Below are positions 27,856 to 38,018 of a stretch of 64,000 nucleotides of DNA, piece by piece. This DNA comes from Marinobacter similis (GTDB taxonomy: Bacteria > Pseudomonadota > Gammaproteobacteria > Pseudomonadales > Oleiphilaceae). The first letter of the stretch is position 1, and the number at the start of each line of letters is the position of its first letter. Under the pieces are notes generated by a model. The model saw only the letters and a list, made by a program, of their open reading frames with translations. It had not been told where the DNA came from and did not search any database. Where the stretch lies: positions 2,356,001-2,420,000 of the forward strand of contig NZ_CP007151.1 in the NCBI RefSeq assembly GCF_000830985.1. The letters are read 5' to 3'. A program made the position numbers and the translations under genes.

Positions 27856-29345
27856 ATGAAATACAACGACCTGCGAGACTTCATAGACCAGCTGGAAAAG
27901 CTGGGTGAACTGAAGCGCATCTCTGTTGAAGTTGATCCCCATTTGGAAATGACGGAAATCTGCGACCGCACTTTGCGGGCGGGCGGTCCGGCGTTGCTGT
28001 TCGAGAATCCCAAGGGGCACGACATGCCGGTGCTGGCAAACCTGTTTGGTACGCCGAAGCGTGTGGCCATGGGTATGGGACAGGACGATGTGACCGCGCT
28101 TCGGGATATCGGCAAGCTGCTGGCCTTTCTAAAAGAGCCGGATCCCCCCAAGGGTTTCCGGGATGCCATTGAGAAGCTGCCACTGTTCCGACAGGTCATG
28201 CGCATGAGCCCGAAGGTGCTGCGTTCGGCGCCGTGCCAGGATGTGGTGATCGAGAAGGATCAGGTGGACCTGTACCAGATTCCGGTACAGCACTGCTGGC
28301 CGGGCGATGCCGGACCGCTGGTGACCTGGCCACTGGTGATCACCCGTGGTCCGCATAAGGAGCGCCAGAATCTCGGGATCTACCGCCAGCAGGTGATCGG
28401 TCGCAATCGGCTGATCATGCGCTGGCTCAGCCACCGCGGTGGTGCGCTGGATTTCCAGGAATTCCAGAAGGCCAACCCGGGCCAGCCGTATCCCGTGGCG
28501 GTGGCCCTGGGCGCAGACCCGGCTACCATTCTTGGGGCGGTGACACCGGTGCCGGATTCGTTGTCGGAATACGCGTTTGCTGGCCTGCTTCGTGGCAGCC
28601 GGACCGAGCTGGTTAAAGCGGGTTTGAGTGACTTGCAGGTGCCGGCCAGTGCTGAAATCGTGCTGGAAGGCTTTATCTACCCCGATGACATGGCCCCGGA
28701 AGGACCGTTCGGAGATCACACCGGGTATTACAACGAGGTGGATCAGTTCCCGGTCTTTACCGTTGAGCGCATTACCCATCGCAAGGACCCGATCTACCAC
28801 AGCACCTACACCGGGCGGCCGCCCGATGAGCCGGCCATTCTTGGGGTAGCGCTGAACGAGGTCTTTATCCCGATTCTGCAAAAGCAGTTTCCGGAGATTG
28901 TTGATTTCTACCTGCCGCCGGAGGGCTGTTCCTACCGCCTTGCAGTGGTGACTATGAAGAAACAGTATCCCGGCCATGCCAAACGGGTGATGATGGGCGT
29001 ATGGTCGTTCCTGCGTCAGTTTATGTACACCAAGTTTGTGATTGTCACCGATGACGACGTCAACGCGAGAGACTGGAAAGACGTGATCTGGGCCATGACC
29101 ACCCGTATGGACCGACCCGGGACACCACGCTGGTGGACAATACGCCCATCGATTACCTGGATTTCGCCTCGCCGGTGTCTGGCCTGGGCTCGAAAATGGG
29201 GCTGGATGCCACCAACAAGTGGCCAGGGGAGACTGATCGGGAGTGGGGTACGCCCATTGTGATGAGCGATGAGGTCAAGCAGCGGGTGGATTCACTCTGG
29301 GACAGTCTGGGCATTGAAACTGGCGCTGATCGCCCCGACCAATAG
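27856..29345 (+). CDS. ubiD: 4-hydroxy-3-polyprenylbenzoate decarboxylase UbiD, one apparent frameshift
   Basis: Prenyl-FMN-dependent decarboxylase of ubiquinone synthesis, 496 residues when corrected (497 in E. coli). Seen: [80 protein letters not shown] (catalytic acidic residues of the E-D-E triad region), [14 protein letters not shown] and [19 protein letters not shown]. The frame changes near 29113 (into [19 protein letters not shown]). ATG follows GGAG by 8 bases. Downstream, 10 bases away, is a ferredoxin-reductase gene. A UbiX flavin prenyltransferase must be elsewhere. Confidence 0.94.
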
Positions 29346-29355
29346 GGCCAGAAAT

Positions 29356-30348
29356 GTGAAACGGGTGGTTTTGCAGCCTTCCGGGCTCGGCTTTGGCGCC
29401 GAGCCCGAAGACGATTTACTGGGCGCTGCCACCAGGGCAGGGATCGCGGTTCCCGCGGCCTGTCGTAACGGGGTGTGTGAACTCTGCGGTGGCCGGCTTT
29501 TGGCTGGCACTGCGTTGAATACCCGAAACCAACAGAATATTTCGATCAGTGAACCCCTGATGTTGTGTAGAAGCCGGGCGTTGACTGATCTCGAACTGGA
29601 GATAGACGCCGTTATGGCAGCTGGAGCTAATCAGCCTCGCAAATTTCAGGCAAAGGTCGCGGACGTTCAGTCCATCAGTCATGACGTCTACCGCGTCGAG
29701 CTTCAGCTCCCGCGCCGGCGGGAGTTGTCGTTTCATGCTGGCCAGTATTTGTCGGTGATCCTGCCGGACGCCGAGCCTTGCTACTTTTCCATTGCCAGCA
29801 GTCCCTCTGAACAGAGCATTGAGCTGCACATCCAGGCTTCGCCGGAGTGGGTGTCGGCCCAGAAAGTGATCGACGCGCTGACGTCCGGCGGCGAGGTGAC
29901 CCTGGAGTTGCCACACGGCAAGGCCTGTCTGGCGCAAGCGCCGGCGAAGCCGTTGTTGCTGGTTGCCGCCGGTACCGGTTTTGCTCAGATGAAGAGTCTG
30001 GTGGATTACCTCCGAAGCACCTCCTACAACCAGCCGGTGACCCTGTTCTGGGGCGTGCGCCGTCATGAGGACATGTACCTGCGCTCGCTGGCTCACCGCT
30101 GGGATCAGGAGTGGCCTGCGTTTACCTTCCGCCCGGTTGTGGGTGATGACGAGGACAATGATTGGGGCGGACACCACGATCAGCTGGTGCGGACCGTGTT
30201 GGCCACCGGTATGGATTGGGATAACGTGGAAGTGCATGCCAGCGGGTCACCGACCATGGTGTACACGCTCATGGATGCCCTCATTGAGGCCGGTCTACCA
30301 GAAGAAGCCTTCTTTTCCGATGTGCTTGAGTACGCGCCCCGGGGTTAA
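29356..30348 (+). CDS. 2Fe-2S ferredoxin-type NAD(P)H oxidoreductase
   Basis: 330 residues: an N-terminal plant-type ferredoxin domain fused to an FNR-like flavin reductase. Cluster ligands C36, C41, C44 (AACRNGVCELCGG) and C71 are present. The FAD-binding phrase is GQYLSVILPD...YFSIASSP and the NAD-binding phrase is LLLVAAGTGFAQMKSLVDYL. The family is usually named CDP-6-deoxy-3,4-glucoseen reductase-like. E. coli has fre beside ubiD, and this gene holds the equivalent slot with an added ferredoxin domain. An electron-supply role for ubiquinone or flavin chemistry is plausible, not shown. Start GTG 29356; the overlapping ATG is out of frame. Confidence 0.88.
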   Translation: MKRVVLQPSGLGFGAEPEDDLLGAATRAGIAVPAACRNGVCELCGGRLLAGTALNTRNQQNISISEPLMLCRSRALTDLELEIDAVMAAGANQPRKFQAKVADVQSISHDVYRVELQLPRRRELSFHAGQYLSVILPDAEPCYFSIASSPSEQSIELHIQASPEWVSAQKVIDALTSGGEVTLELPHGKACLAQAPAKPLLLVAAGTGFAQMKSLVDYLRSTSYNQPVTLFWGVRRHEDMYLRSLAHRWDQEWPAFTFRPVVGDDEDNDWGGHHDQLVRTVLATGMDWDNVEVHASGSPTMVYTLMDALIEAGLPEEAFFSDVLEYAPRG

Positions 30349-30390
30349 CTAGAAAGTTAACCAGAAAGGTTGGTTGAATAAACAGAGATC

Positions 30391-30420
30391 AAAAAAACGG
30401 GCCAGCAGGCCCGTTTTTTT
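30391..30420. terminator. Bidirectional terminator between the reductase and hemY
   Basis: Perfect 13-base stem AAAAAAACGGGCC / GGCCCGTTTTTTT around the loop AGCA. It serves the plus-strand reductase and, from the other side, the minus-strand hem operon ending at 30438. Confidence 0.95.
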
Positions 30421-30437
30421 GTTTTTCAGGGGCGTTT

Positions 30438-31678
30438 TTAGGCCCGTGGCATTGGCAGCTCAGGCAGGCCGTTGTCGTTGGCCAGTCCCTGCATCATCAA
30501 CTTGATGCTGACTTCTTCCTCGCCCATGTGAGCGTTCAGCCGGCTCAGTTCCGCCAGGGTCTCCCGGCTGCGGCGCAGGCGCAGGCTGGTTTCGAAGTAC
30601 TCGCGGGCCTTGCCCCAGAGCTCGTTGCGCAAACTGAGTCGACCCAGTGCCAGCAGCAGTTCGGCGTTGTTCGGCCGGTCTTTGAGCCATTGCTCGGCGA
30701 TGAGAAGCTGCTCATCCGGTTTCTGTCCCTCAATCCGGCCGTACAGGTTCACCAGTTCATCGCTCCAGTGATTTCTCAGTACCTTGCGTAGCAGGGTTTC
30801 GGTCTGGGCCTCTTCGCCCAGGTTGGCCAACAGTCTGGCGTAGTCCGGATGGTGTGCTCGTCACGGCGCAGGAAACCAGGCAGCGCGTCCCACAGGCGAG
30901 TCAGCGGTTCCAGTGAGGCGTTCGGGTCTTCCTTGCGCTGCCGGCGACAATCCTCGGCGGCATCTTCCAGCAGGTTGTGCCAAACCAGGCGCTGGAGGTC
31001 GTGCAGCTCCTCGTCCGGCAGAACGTTGCGCTTGCGCAGCTCAGGCAGCAATTTCGACAGCTCGCGCCAGGCTTCCAGGCGCAGATAGGTGTTCTTCAAC
31101 AGCTTGAGGACGAACGGGTGGTGCGGCGACTGTTTACGCAGGCGCACCAGGGTGGCCAGGGCCTGTTCCAGACGGTTGCCGGCTAGTTGCAACTGGGCCT
31201 GGGTGATGCCTACGGCCATGTCGGATCCGGGTGTGCTTTCAAAGGCGAGGCGTAGTAGCTCGTCCACGGCCTCGTGATCACCGGATTCGAACGAGGCCTG
31301 GGCCGCAGCCAGGTAATTGATCAGTGGGGTGTCGGCATTGTTGGCCGAGGAGGTCAGCAGCTTGCGCGCCCGGGGCCAGTTGCCCTCAGCCAGCGCCAGC
31401 AGACCCTGGGTAGTACGACGACGGGCGCGGCGTTCGTTGCCACGGGCCAGCCATCCGGCAACCACGCCAGTGCTCTGGCGGAAGCGTCGGAACAGGCCGA
31501 CGCTGACCATGATCAGCGCGACCAGGGCCACCAGCAAAGCGACGCCGACCCAGAAGTTGGTTTCGATCAGGTAGTGCCCGAGGCTGATGCGGATATAGCC
31601 GAGGTCGTATTGCAGACCCATCGACAGTCCGGTCCCGATCAGCAGGGCCAGCAGGACAATCAGCAGCAGGCGAATCAT
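30438..31678 (-). CDS. hemY: HemY tetratricopeptide membrane protein, one apparent frameshift
   Basis: About 413 residues. Two N-terminal membrane helices (LLLIVLLALLIGTGLSMGL and FWVGVALLVALVALIMVSVG) precede a TPR-like helical cytoplasmic domain, as in enterobacterial HemY. This is not the Gram-positive protoporphyrinogen oxidase of the same name. Its precise function is unresolved; it travels with hemC, hemD and hemX. The frame changes near 30845 (R|YARLLANLGEEAQTETLLRK). ATG overlaps the hemX stop by ATGA, so the two are coupled. It is the last gene of the operon, and the shared terminator follows. Confidence 0.9.
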
Positions 31679-32813
31679 GAATTATCGCCTCCGTTGCCCT
31701 CGGACTTGCCTCGGGTTCCACTTTGAGCCTCGGTCTCTTTCTGTTCACCGCCATTCAGCCGGCCTGCCAGGCGCTGCTTGAGCAAGTCCAGGGACTGGCT
31801 GATGTCCGGCAGTTCCGGATCAACATTGCGCTTGGCCAGTTCGCTCAGGGTGTCTGACAGTGCAGTGACCCGCGGGTTGCTGGCGTCGTACCAGCTGTCG
31901 ATGGTGCTGCGGGCCTTGGTCAGTGCCCGCTCGTACAGCGGCTGGTTGCCGCGGAGGACCGCCATTTCCGCCTCTTCCAGCATCAGCTGCAGATTCAGGC
32001 GGGCGTAGGCGCTCTGGTCCGGAGATAGCAGCGGTTTTACCGGTTCGTCCATGCGCCGCACGACCACGACCTGCTTCAAGGTCGTCTTGGCGGTGTTCCA
32101 GGCCTGGCTCAGGGTGCCAGGTTCGAGCGCCGCATCGGCGGAGGTATCGCCATCCTTCCGAACAAAGCCAGGTGCCTGCTCGCTGATCAGGCCTGGTCGG
32201 TGAGCTGGTGAATGCTGTCGATGGCCGCTTCGAGCTTCAGGTACAGCCCCGTGCGGTCAACGCCGCTGATGCTCTTGAGCGCGAGAATTTCCCGGGCCAG
32301 TTGCTGGCGGACCGGGTACACGCCAATGTCGTCGGATTCGGTCAGCACCTCGTCGGCGGCTTCCAGTGCCGAGCGGGCGCCGCGGATATCCTTTTCAATC
32401 ATCAGGCGCTGATTGGCGATCCTCAGCAAGTACTCCGCTTCGGCCAGCAGCCAGTCAGTCCGGGTGCGGTTGCCGGCTTCCAGCAATTCCCGGGCGTTGT
32501 GATCGATTTGGCGTTGCTGTCGGGCGATCAGTTCCCGTTGCGAGCTCAGGGTCTGCTCCAACGATTGCAGGCGCTGATTCTGCTCGCTGCCGCGGTCGCC
32601 GTAGCGGTCCTCAAGCTGAGCCGTGTCCTGCTGGAGATTGTCGAGTGAGGCCAGAACGGCCTGGTGGTTGTTCCACTGCTGCCAGCTCCATAAAGCGAGC
32701 GCAATGACCAGGATCAGGGCGACGATGGCAATGAGCCAGACCGGCCAGAGCCTCTGGCGCTGTGCTGGTTCCTTGGCGAGAGTGGCGGGCAGTTGATTTG
32801 TTGTCTCAGTCAC
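31675..32813 (-). CDS. hemX: HemX family protein, one apparent frameshift
   Basis: About 379 residues with one membrane helix (LWPVWLIAIVALILVIALAL), then a coiled coil (about 55-110) and a helical domain with DWLLAEAEYLLRIANQRLM, the HemX hallmark. It is annotated in databases as an uroporphyrinogen methyltransferase-like protein, but no SAM-binding motif is visible, so an enzymatic role is doubtful. The frame changes near 32188 (TDQA|LISEQAPGFVRKDG). It begins 8 bases after hemD and overlaps hemY by 4 bases. Confidence 0.88.
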
Positions 32814-32821
32814 GGGCGTCC

Positions 32822-33633
32822 TTACTTAACTGTTCCGGAGCTACCGTCCCGGCCGTTCAGTTGCTCTGCAACGGTGGCCACGATGTCGTTGTCGGCAAGG
32901 CTTCCTGGTATGCACGGAAATTCGAACCCTGCAGTGCGAGCCTGGTCGGCGACTCGATCTGCGGGAACAATCAATAACCTATCGTATAGATTATGGCCGC
33001 TCTTCGCACATAGTGCGATGAGATTGTTCAAGGTTTCGCCCGAGAGCGTGACGATGGCCTCGGGAGCAAAGTCGCCCAGCAGGTGATTAATCTGATCACT
33101 GGGGTGGTCCGGCAGGAAGCGGCGATACAGCGGCAGCACGGTCACCTGTGCGCCCCTCGCTTCCAGGGTTGCCCGAATCAGTTCGCGGCCGTCTTCGCCG
33201 CGGGCCAGCAGTACCCGCTCACCGTCAATCCGGGCCAGGGAGGGTAGGGCCAGCAGCGCCTCGCTGGTCCAGCCCTGGGCAGGTTGGCGCGGCTCAGTCC
33301 CTGCTCGGCCAGCACTGCGGCGGTGCCGGCACCGACGGCGTACCAGCGAATGCCGGTCGGAATCTGTGGCCACCAGGTGTCCACCTCGTCCAGTAGCAGG
33401 CGGGCCGCGTAGGGACTGACGGTGATGATGTGGGTGTAGTGATCGAGGCTGAGGATCAGGGTGCGACGCTCCGGTGTCTCCGGCAACGGCTCGCGCTCGA
33501 TAAGGGACAGCACCCGAGGCACTGCGCCAGCTTCGCGAAAACACTGGGCAAGGCGAGAGGCTTCGGGTTCGGGCCGGCAGATCAGGATGTGCCGGCCCTG
33601 AAGATCGGGCAACTTAGCGGGGGGTGTGGCCAT
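32822..33633 (-). CDS. hemD: Uroporphyrinogen-III synthase, one apparent frameshift
   Basis: About 270 residues. Cyclises hydroxymethylbilane to uroporphyrinogen III with inversion of ring D. The family is poorly conserved, but the two-domain pattern is visible: [53 protein letters not shown]; then, after a frame change near 33280, [44 protein letters not shown] and [12 protein letters not shown]. The span is one base short of whole codons. The start overlaps the 3' end of hemC by 20 bases, a common hemC-hemD arrangement. Confidence 0.9.
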
Positions 33634-34553
33634 AAATCTCTGCTAGCACCTTATCGGCACCGAGCGCGAGCAGGTCTTCGGCCAGCTCGCGGCCCAGGCG
33701 TTCGCCTTCGCTGCGAGGTGCCCGGCCCTCAACCCGTAAGATCTGGGTGCCATCAACGGCACCGACCAGGCCTCGCAGCCAGAGTGTGTCGTTATCTTCC
33801 AGCAGGGCGTAGGCCGCAATGGGCACCTGGCAGCCACCTTCGAGCCGACGGTTGAGGGCACGCTCGGCGCTGACCCGATCCCAGGTGTCGACGTGGTTCA
33901 GCGGCTCCAGCATGGCGCGCAGCTCGTTGTCGTCGAGCCGGCATTCAATGCCGAGCGCGCCCTGGCCGACGGCTGGCAGCGAAATGGTGTCCGGCAGGCA
34001 GTAGCGGATGCGGTCGTGGAAGCCAGGCGCTTGAGGCCGGAGCTGGCCAGTACAATGGCGTCATAGTCACCGGCGTCGAGCTTGGCCAGACGGGTGTTGA
34101 CGTTGCCGCGTAGTACGCGGATCTGCAGGTCCGGGCGGTAGGCGCGCAGTTGCGCCTCACGACGCAGGCTGGCGGTTCCCACCACGGCGCCATCTGGCAG
34201 GGCATCAACATTGTCGTAGTTGTTGCTCACGAAGCGTCGGTCGGGTCCTCGCGCTCACAGATGGCAACCAGGCCGAGGCCTTCCGGGAAGTGCATGGGGA
34301 CATCTTTCATGGAGTGCACAGCAAGATCCGCGCGGCCATCCAACATGGCCTCTTCCAATTCCTTCACGAACAGACCCTTACCACCGATCTTGGCCAGGGG
34401 CACATCCAGGATCTTGTCGCCCTGGGTCTTGATCTTGACCAGCTCAACGGAGATGTCGTCGTTCAGCCGTTCCAGTTCCGCCTTGATGAATTCTGCCTGC
34501 CACAGTGCCAGGGCACTGCTGCGGGTTGCGATGCGAAGGGTGCGTTTGGACAT
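33614..34553 (-). CDS. hemC: Porphobilinogen deaminase, two apparent frameshifts
   Basis: About 313 residues. Polymerises four porphobilinogens to hydroxymethylbilane on a dipyrromethane cofactor. Seen: [84 protein letters not shown] and [13 protein letters not shown], whose Cys holds the cofactor. Frame changes occur near 34228 ([16 protein letters not shown]) and near 34010 (after GLKRLA). The essential nature of the gene argues for sequence error. Start ATG 34553 matches the family; GTG 34562 is possible. It lies downstream of algR on the same strand after about 95 bases. Confidence 0.93.
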
Positions 34554-34648
34554 GCCACTCACTGTCAGTTCGGAAAATGTACGCCAAGGTTACCTTGTGA
34601 CGGCAAAAATGTCCCGCGAACGGTGTTGTGGGTTCCCGAGGTAAGATC

Positions 34649-35410
34649 CTAGCCCGGTTGGTGTTCCTGCAGCCACTGGCGCACGCTGCTGGCGTGTCGA
34701 CGGCTGACCGGTAGTTCGCCCTGGCCATCGCGCAGCGCCACCACGCTCTGGCCATCCGGGGTGCGTCGCAGGGCCTGGATGAAACGCACGCCGACCAGGG
34801 TGTGGCGGTGAATGCGCAGCAAGTGATGGGGGTAGCTGCCTTCGAGTTCCTTCAGGGTGAAATCGCACACGGTTTCACCTGCGGCGTGGTGTAGGGTTAC
34901 GTACTTCTGGTCGGCCTCGCAGTACAGGATATCGGCCAGGTCAATCAGTTCCGTGCCCCGGTAGGTGCGCACCGCGAGCTGTTCATCGTTGGCAGTGCTT
35001 TGCTCCGTTAGCGCTTGCCGCTGCACCCGGTTGACCCGGCCAACCCGCCCGAGGGCATCGGCCAGGGCTTCCTTGCGTACGGGCTTGAGCAGGTAGGCGG
35101 TGGCCTGAACGCCGAAGGCCTGGATCGCATAGTGGTCGTAAGCGGTGCAGAAGATCAGTGCTGGCGGGTTGGTGAGCTGTTCCAGCCGAGCCGCCGCCTC
35201 CATGCCATCCATGCCGGGCATCCGGATATCCAGCAGCAGGATGTCCGGCTCCAGGCTAGCCACCTGCTGCAGGGCGGCATCGCCGTCGGCGGCCTCGCCG
35301 CACACCGTGTACTCGGGGAGTGCGCTGACCAGACGGCGCAACCGCTCCCGCGCCAGCGGTTCGTCGTCGGCGATCAGGATTCTGCGGGGGCTTGAAGGGC
35401 TGCTGGGCAT
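34649..35410 (-). CDS. algR: LytTR-type response regulator AlgR
   Basis: 253 residues. Receiver domain (about 10-125) with the acidic pocket IADDEPLARER, phosphoacceptor D61 in LLLDIRMPGMDG, and the conserved Thr/Lys region FCTAYDHYA...YLLKPVRKE. A LytTR DNA-binding domain follows (about 150-250: YCEADQKYVTLHHAAGE, HLLRIHRHTLVGVRFI). In Pseudomonas AlgR controls alginate, twitching and c-di-GMP genes. The start is ambiguous: ATG 35410 is used here, while TTG 35419 directly follows the algZ stop and is closer to GAGGAG. Synteny with argH, algZ and hemC is the same as in P. aeruginosa. Confidence 0.93.
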   Translation of the reverse strand: MPSSPSSPRRILIADDEPLARERLRRLVSALPEYTVCGEAADGDAALQQVASLEPDILLLDIRMPGMDGMEAAARLEQLTNPPALIFCTAYDHYAIQAFGVQATAYLLKPVRKEALADALGRVGRVNRVQRQALTEQSTANDEQLAVRTYRGTELIDLADILYCEADQKYVTLHHAAGETVCDFTLKELEGSYPHHLLRIHRHTLVGVRFIQALRRTPDGQSVVALRDGQGELPVSRRHASSVRQWLQEHQPG

Positions 35411-35419
35411 AGCGGGCAA

Positions 35420-36539
35420 TCAGCTCCTCTGGTCTGTGGCTGGCTGGGAGTTCGCGCTCTGGCGCGGCAGTCTCAGGGTGACCGTGTAAATGTCGTTGTG
35501 GTGACTCTGTTTGAGCACCGCCGGAGCGCCAAAAAGCGCCTGCAGGCGCAGCCGAATGTTGGCCAAGGCCATCCGGTTGCCCTCGTGCTGGCGATCGTTC
35601 TGATCCGGTATCGGGTTCTGAACCATCAAGTATACAAAATCCCCGCGGGACTGCGCCTCGATGCGCACGGTGCCGCCGTCGGGGCGGGGTTGTATGCCGT
35701 GGTAGATGGCGTTTTCCACCAGGGGTTGCAGTGACAGGGGCGGAATAGCCTGGGCCTCAAGCCCGGTTCGATGGCCCACTCCAGGGTCAGGCGGTCGCCC
35801 AGACGCAGGGCTTCAATGGCCAGGTAACGCTGGCACAGGTCGAGCTCCTGGTTCAGGGGAATGAGTTGGTCGACAGTGCGCAGGCTGGCCCGGAACAGCT
35901 CCGACAGATCCAGCACGGCTTCTTCGGCCTGGTCCGGGTTAACCGCGATCAGGCTGGCAATGGTGTTCATGCTGTTGAACAGGAAGTGGGGCTGGATCCG
36001 GGCCTGCAGGGCGGTCAGGTGCGACAGCATCTCGCTTCCCGCTGCTGTTGCCACTGGTGCTGCAGGTAGAAATACCGCAGCACCATCAGCACGATCAGCA
36101 GGGCCAGCAGTAATTTCTTGGCGATACCCTGCCACACCGCGACCCCGGCCTGGGGGTGCAGGACGCTGTCGGCAAACAGGCTGAACGCGAACACGTCCAG
36201 CAGCACGATGGTGACAATACTGAGCGTGGCCCGGGCCACCGTCAGGCGGGCCAGCCATTGCCGCAGCAGGCAGATCAGCGCGGCACTGGTCAGGGTGGTC
36301 CACTGCACGAAGAGTGACAGCAGGCCAAAGTAGTTCCAGTCGATCCAGCCGGCCTCGGCCTGGACTATCGCCAGCACCAGCACCAGCAGTTCGCTGGTGA
36401 TCAGCAGCATGAACACTGCCCGCACCCGGCACAGGTCTGGCACAAAGAATTCGCTGACGTCTACCGCTTTGTCACCGTTCAGGGGTGGCTCCTTTACATC
36501 GGCCAGAATGCTATACTCCCGCCACACTAATTTACCCAA
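35420..36539 (-). CDS. algZ: Sensor kinase AlgZ/FimS, two apparent frameshifts
   Basis: About 373 residues. Several membrane helices (about 40-155), then a HPK7/LytS-type kinase: ARIQPHFLFNSMNTIASLI holds the phosphoacceptor His, LVENAIYHGIQP is the N box, and MALANIRLRLQALFG is the end of the ATPase lid. Frame changes near 36025 (QREA|SEMLSHLTALQ) and near 35765 (EWAIEPGL|EAQAIPPLS). Partner of AlgR; it stops directly before algR. The start is uncertain. ATG 36539 is the only ATG, but an internal codon after AAAGGAG near 36490 could be used. It is divergent from argH. Confidence 0.88.
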
Positions 36540-36582
36540 TTCCCGGCCGATGATGCCGGGCTGTCAGCAGGAAAGATAGACC

Positions 36583-37991
36583 ATGACGGATCAGAACAAA
36601 CCTGACCAGGCCACAACTTCTGAAAAACCCTGGGGCGGACGCTTCAGCGAGCCGACCGACGCCTTCGTCGAGCGCTTCACCGCATCCGTGGGCTTTGATC
36701 AGCGCCTGTATCACCATGACATCACCGGTTCCATCGCCCACGCCACCATGCTGGCCGCGGTGGGCGTGCTGACCGAGGAAGAGCGCGACACCATCATCGA
36801 AGGCCTGAAGGCGGTCAAGGAAGACATCGAAGCTGGCACCTTTGAGTGGTCCGTGAGCCTGGAAGACGTTCACATGAACATCGAGGCGCGGCTGACCGAC
36901 CGCATCGGCATCACCGGCAAGAAGCTGCACACCGGTCGCAGTCGTAACGACCAGGTCGCTACCGATATCCGCCTGTACCTGCGGGACGAGATCGATGTCA
37001 TCGCCGAAGAGCTGCATCGCCTGCAGCTGGGGCTGCTGGATCTGGCCGAGCGCGAGGCCGAGACCATCATGCCTGGTTTCACCCACTTGCAAACCGCCCA
37101 GCCGGTTACCTTTGGCCACCACCTGCTGGCCTGGTACGAGATGCTGGTGCGCGATGCTGAGCGTCTGCAGGATTGCCGCAAGCGGGTCAATGTCATGCCC
37201 CTGGGCGCTGCTGCCCTGGCCGGTACCACCTATCCCATCGACCGCAACATGACAGCGCAGCTGCTGGGTTTCGACCGCCCGAGCGAAAACTCGCTGGATT
37301 CGGTCAGTGACCGGGATTTTGCCATCGAATTCTGCAGCTTCTCCGCGCTGCTGATGACCCACCTGTCCCGCTTCAGTGAGGAACTGGTGCTGTGGACCTC
37401 GGCCCAATTTGATTTTGTTGATCTGCCTGACCGGTTCTGCACCGGCTCATCGATCATGCCCCAGAAGAAGAATCCGGATGTGCCGGAACTGGTGCGTGGC
37501 AAGACCGGCCGGGTTAATGGTCACCTGATCAGCCTGCTGACCCTGATGAAAAGCCAGCCGTTGGCCTACAACAAGGACAACCAGGAAGACAAAGAACCGC
37601 TGTTCGATACCGTCGACACCATCAAGGGTTGCCTGAAAGCCTACGCCGACATGATCCCGGCGATTCGTGCCAAGGCTGACAACATGCGCGTGGCGGCCAA
37701 GCGTGGCTTCTCCACCGCCACCGATTTGGCCGACTACCTGGTCAAGAAGGGCGTGGCCTTCCGCGATGCCCATGAGATTGTTGGTAAGTCGGTTGCCTTT
37801 GGCGTCGCCGAGGGTCGTGACCTGGCGGACATGACCCTGGACGAACTGAAACAGTTCTCGGACGTGATCGGTGAGGATGTATTCGACGTGCTGACCCTGG
37901 AAGCTCGGTCCAGGCCCGGGATCACCTGGGTGGCACCGCGCCGAATCAGGTGCGGGCCGCCGTCGGTCGAGCGCGCAAGCTGCTGGGCTGA
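36583..37991 (+). CDS. argH: Argininosuccinate lyase, one apparent frameshift near the 3' end
   Basis: 469 residues. Last step of arginine synthesis, cleaving argininosuccinate to arginine and fumarate. Seen: [75 protein letters not shown], the fumarase-superfamily signature [12 protein letters not shown] (catalytic Ser) and [14 protein letters not shown]. The frame changes near 37905. Restoring one G gives [18 protein letters not shown], the conserved C terminus, and a stop at 37989-37991; the uncorrected frame ends at 38022 with an unrelated tail. It is divergent from algZ and convergent with the degenerate GGDEF-EAL gene. Confidence 0.95.
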
Positions 37992-38018
37992 GTCCAGCCA
38001 AGTAACCAGGCGCGCGGT

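Noticed and set aside
30438..31678. HemY as protoporphyrinogen oxidase
   Set aside because: No flavin-binding motif; two membrane helices and TPR-like repeats identify the proteobacterial HemY, a different protein with the same symbol.
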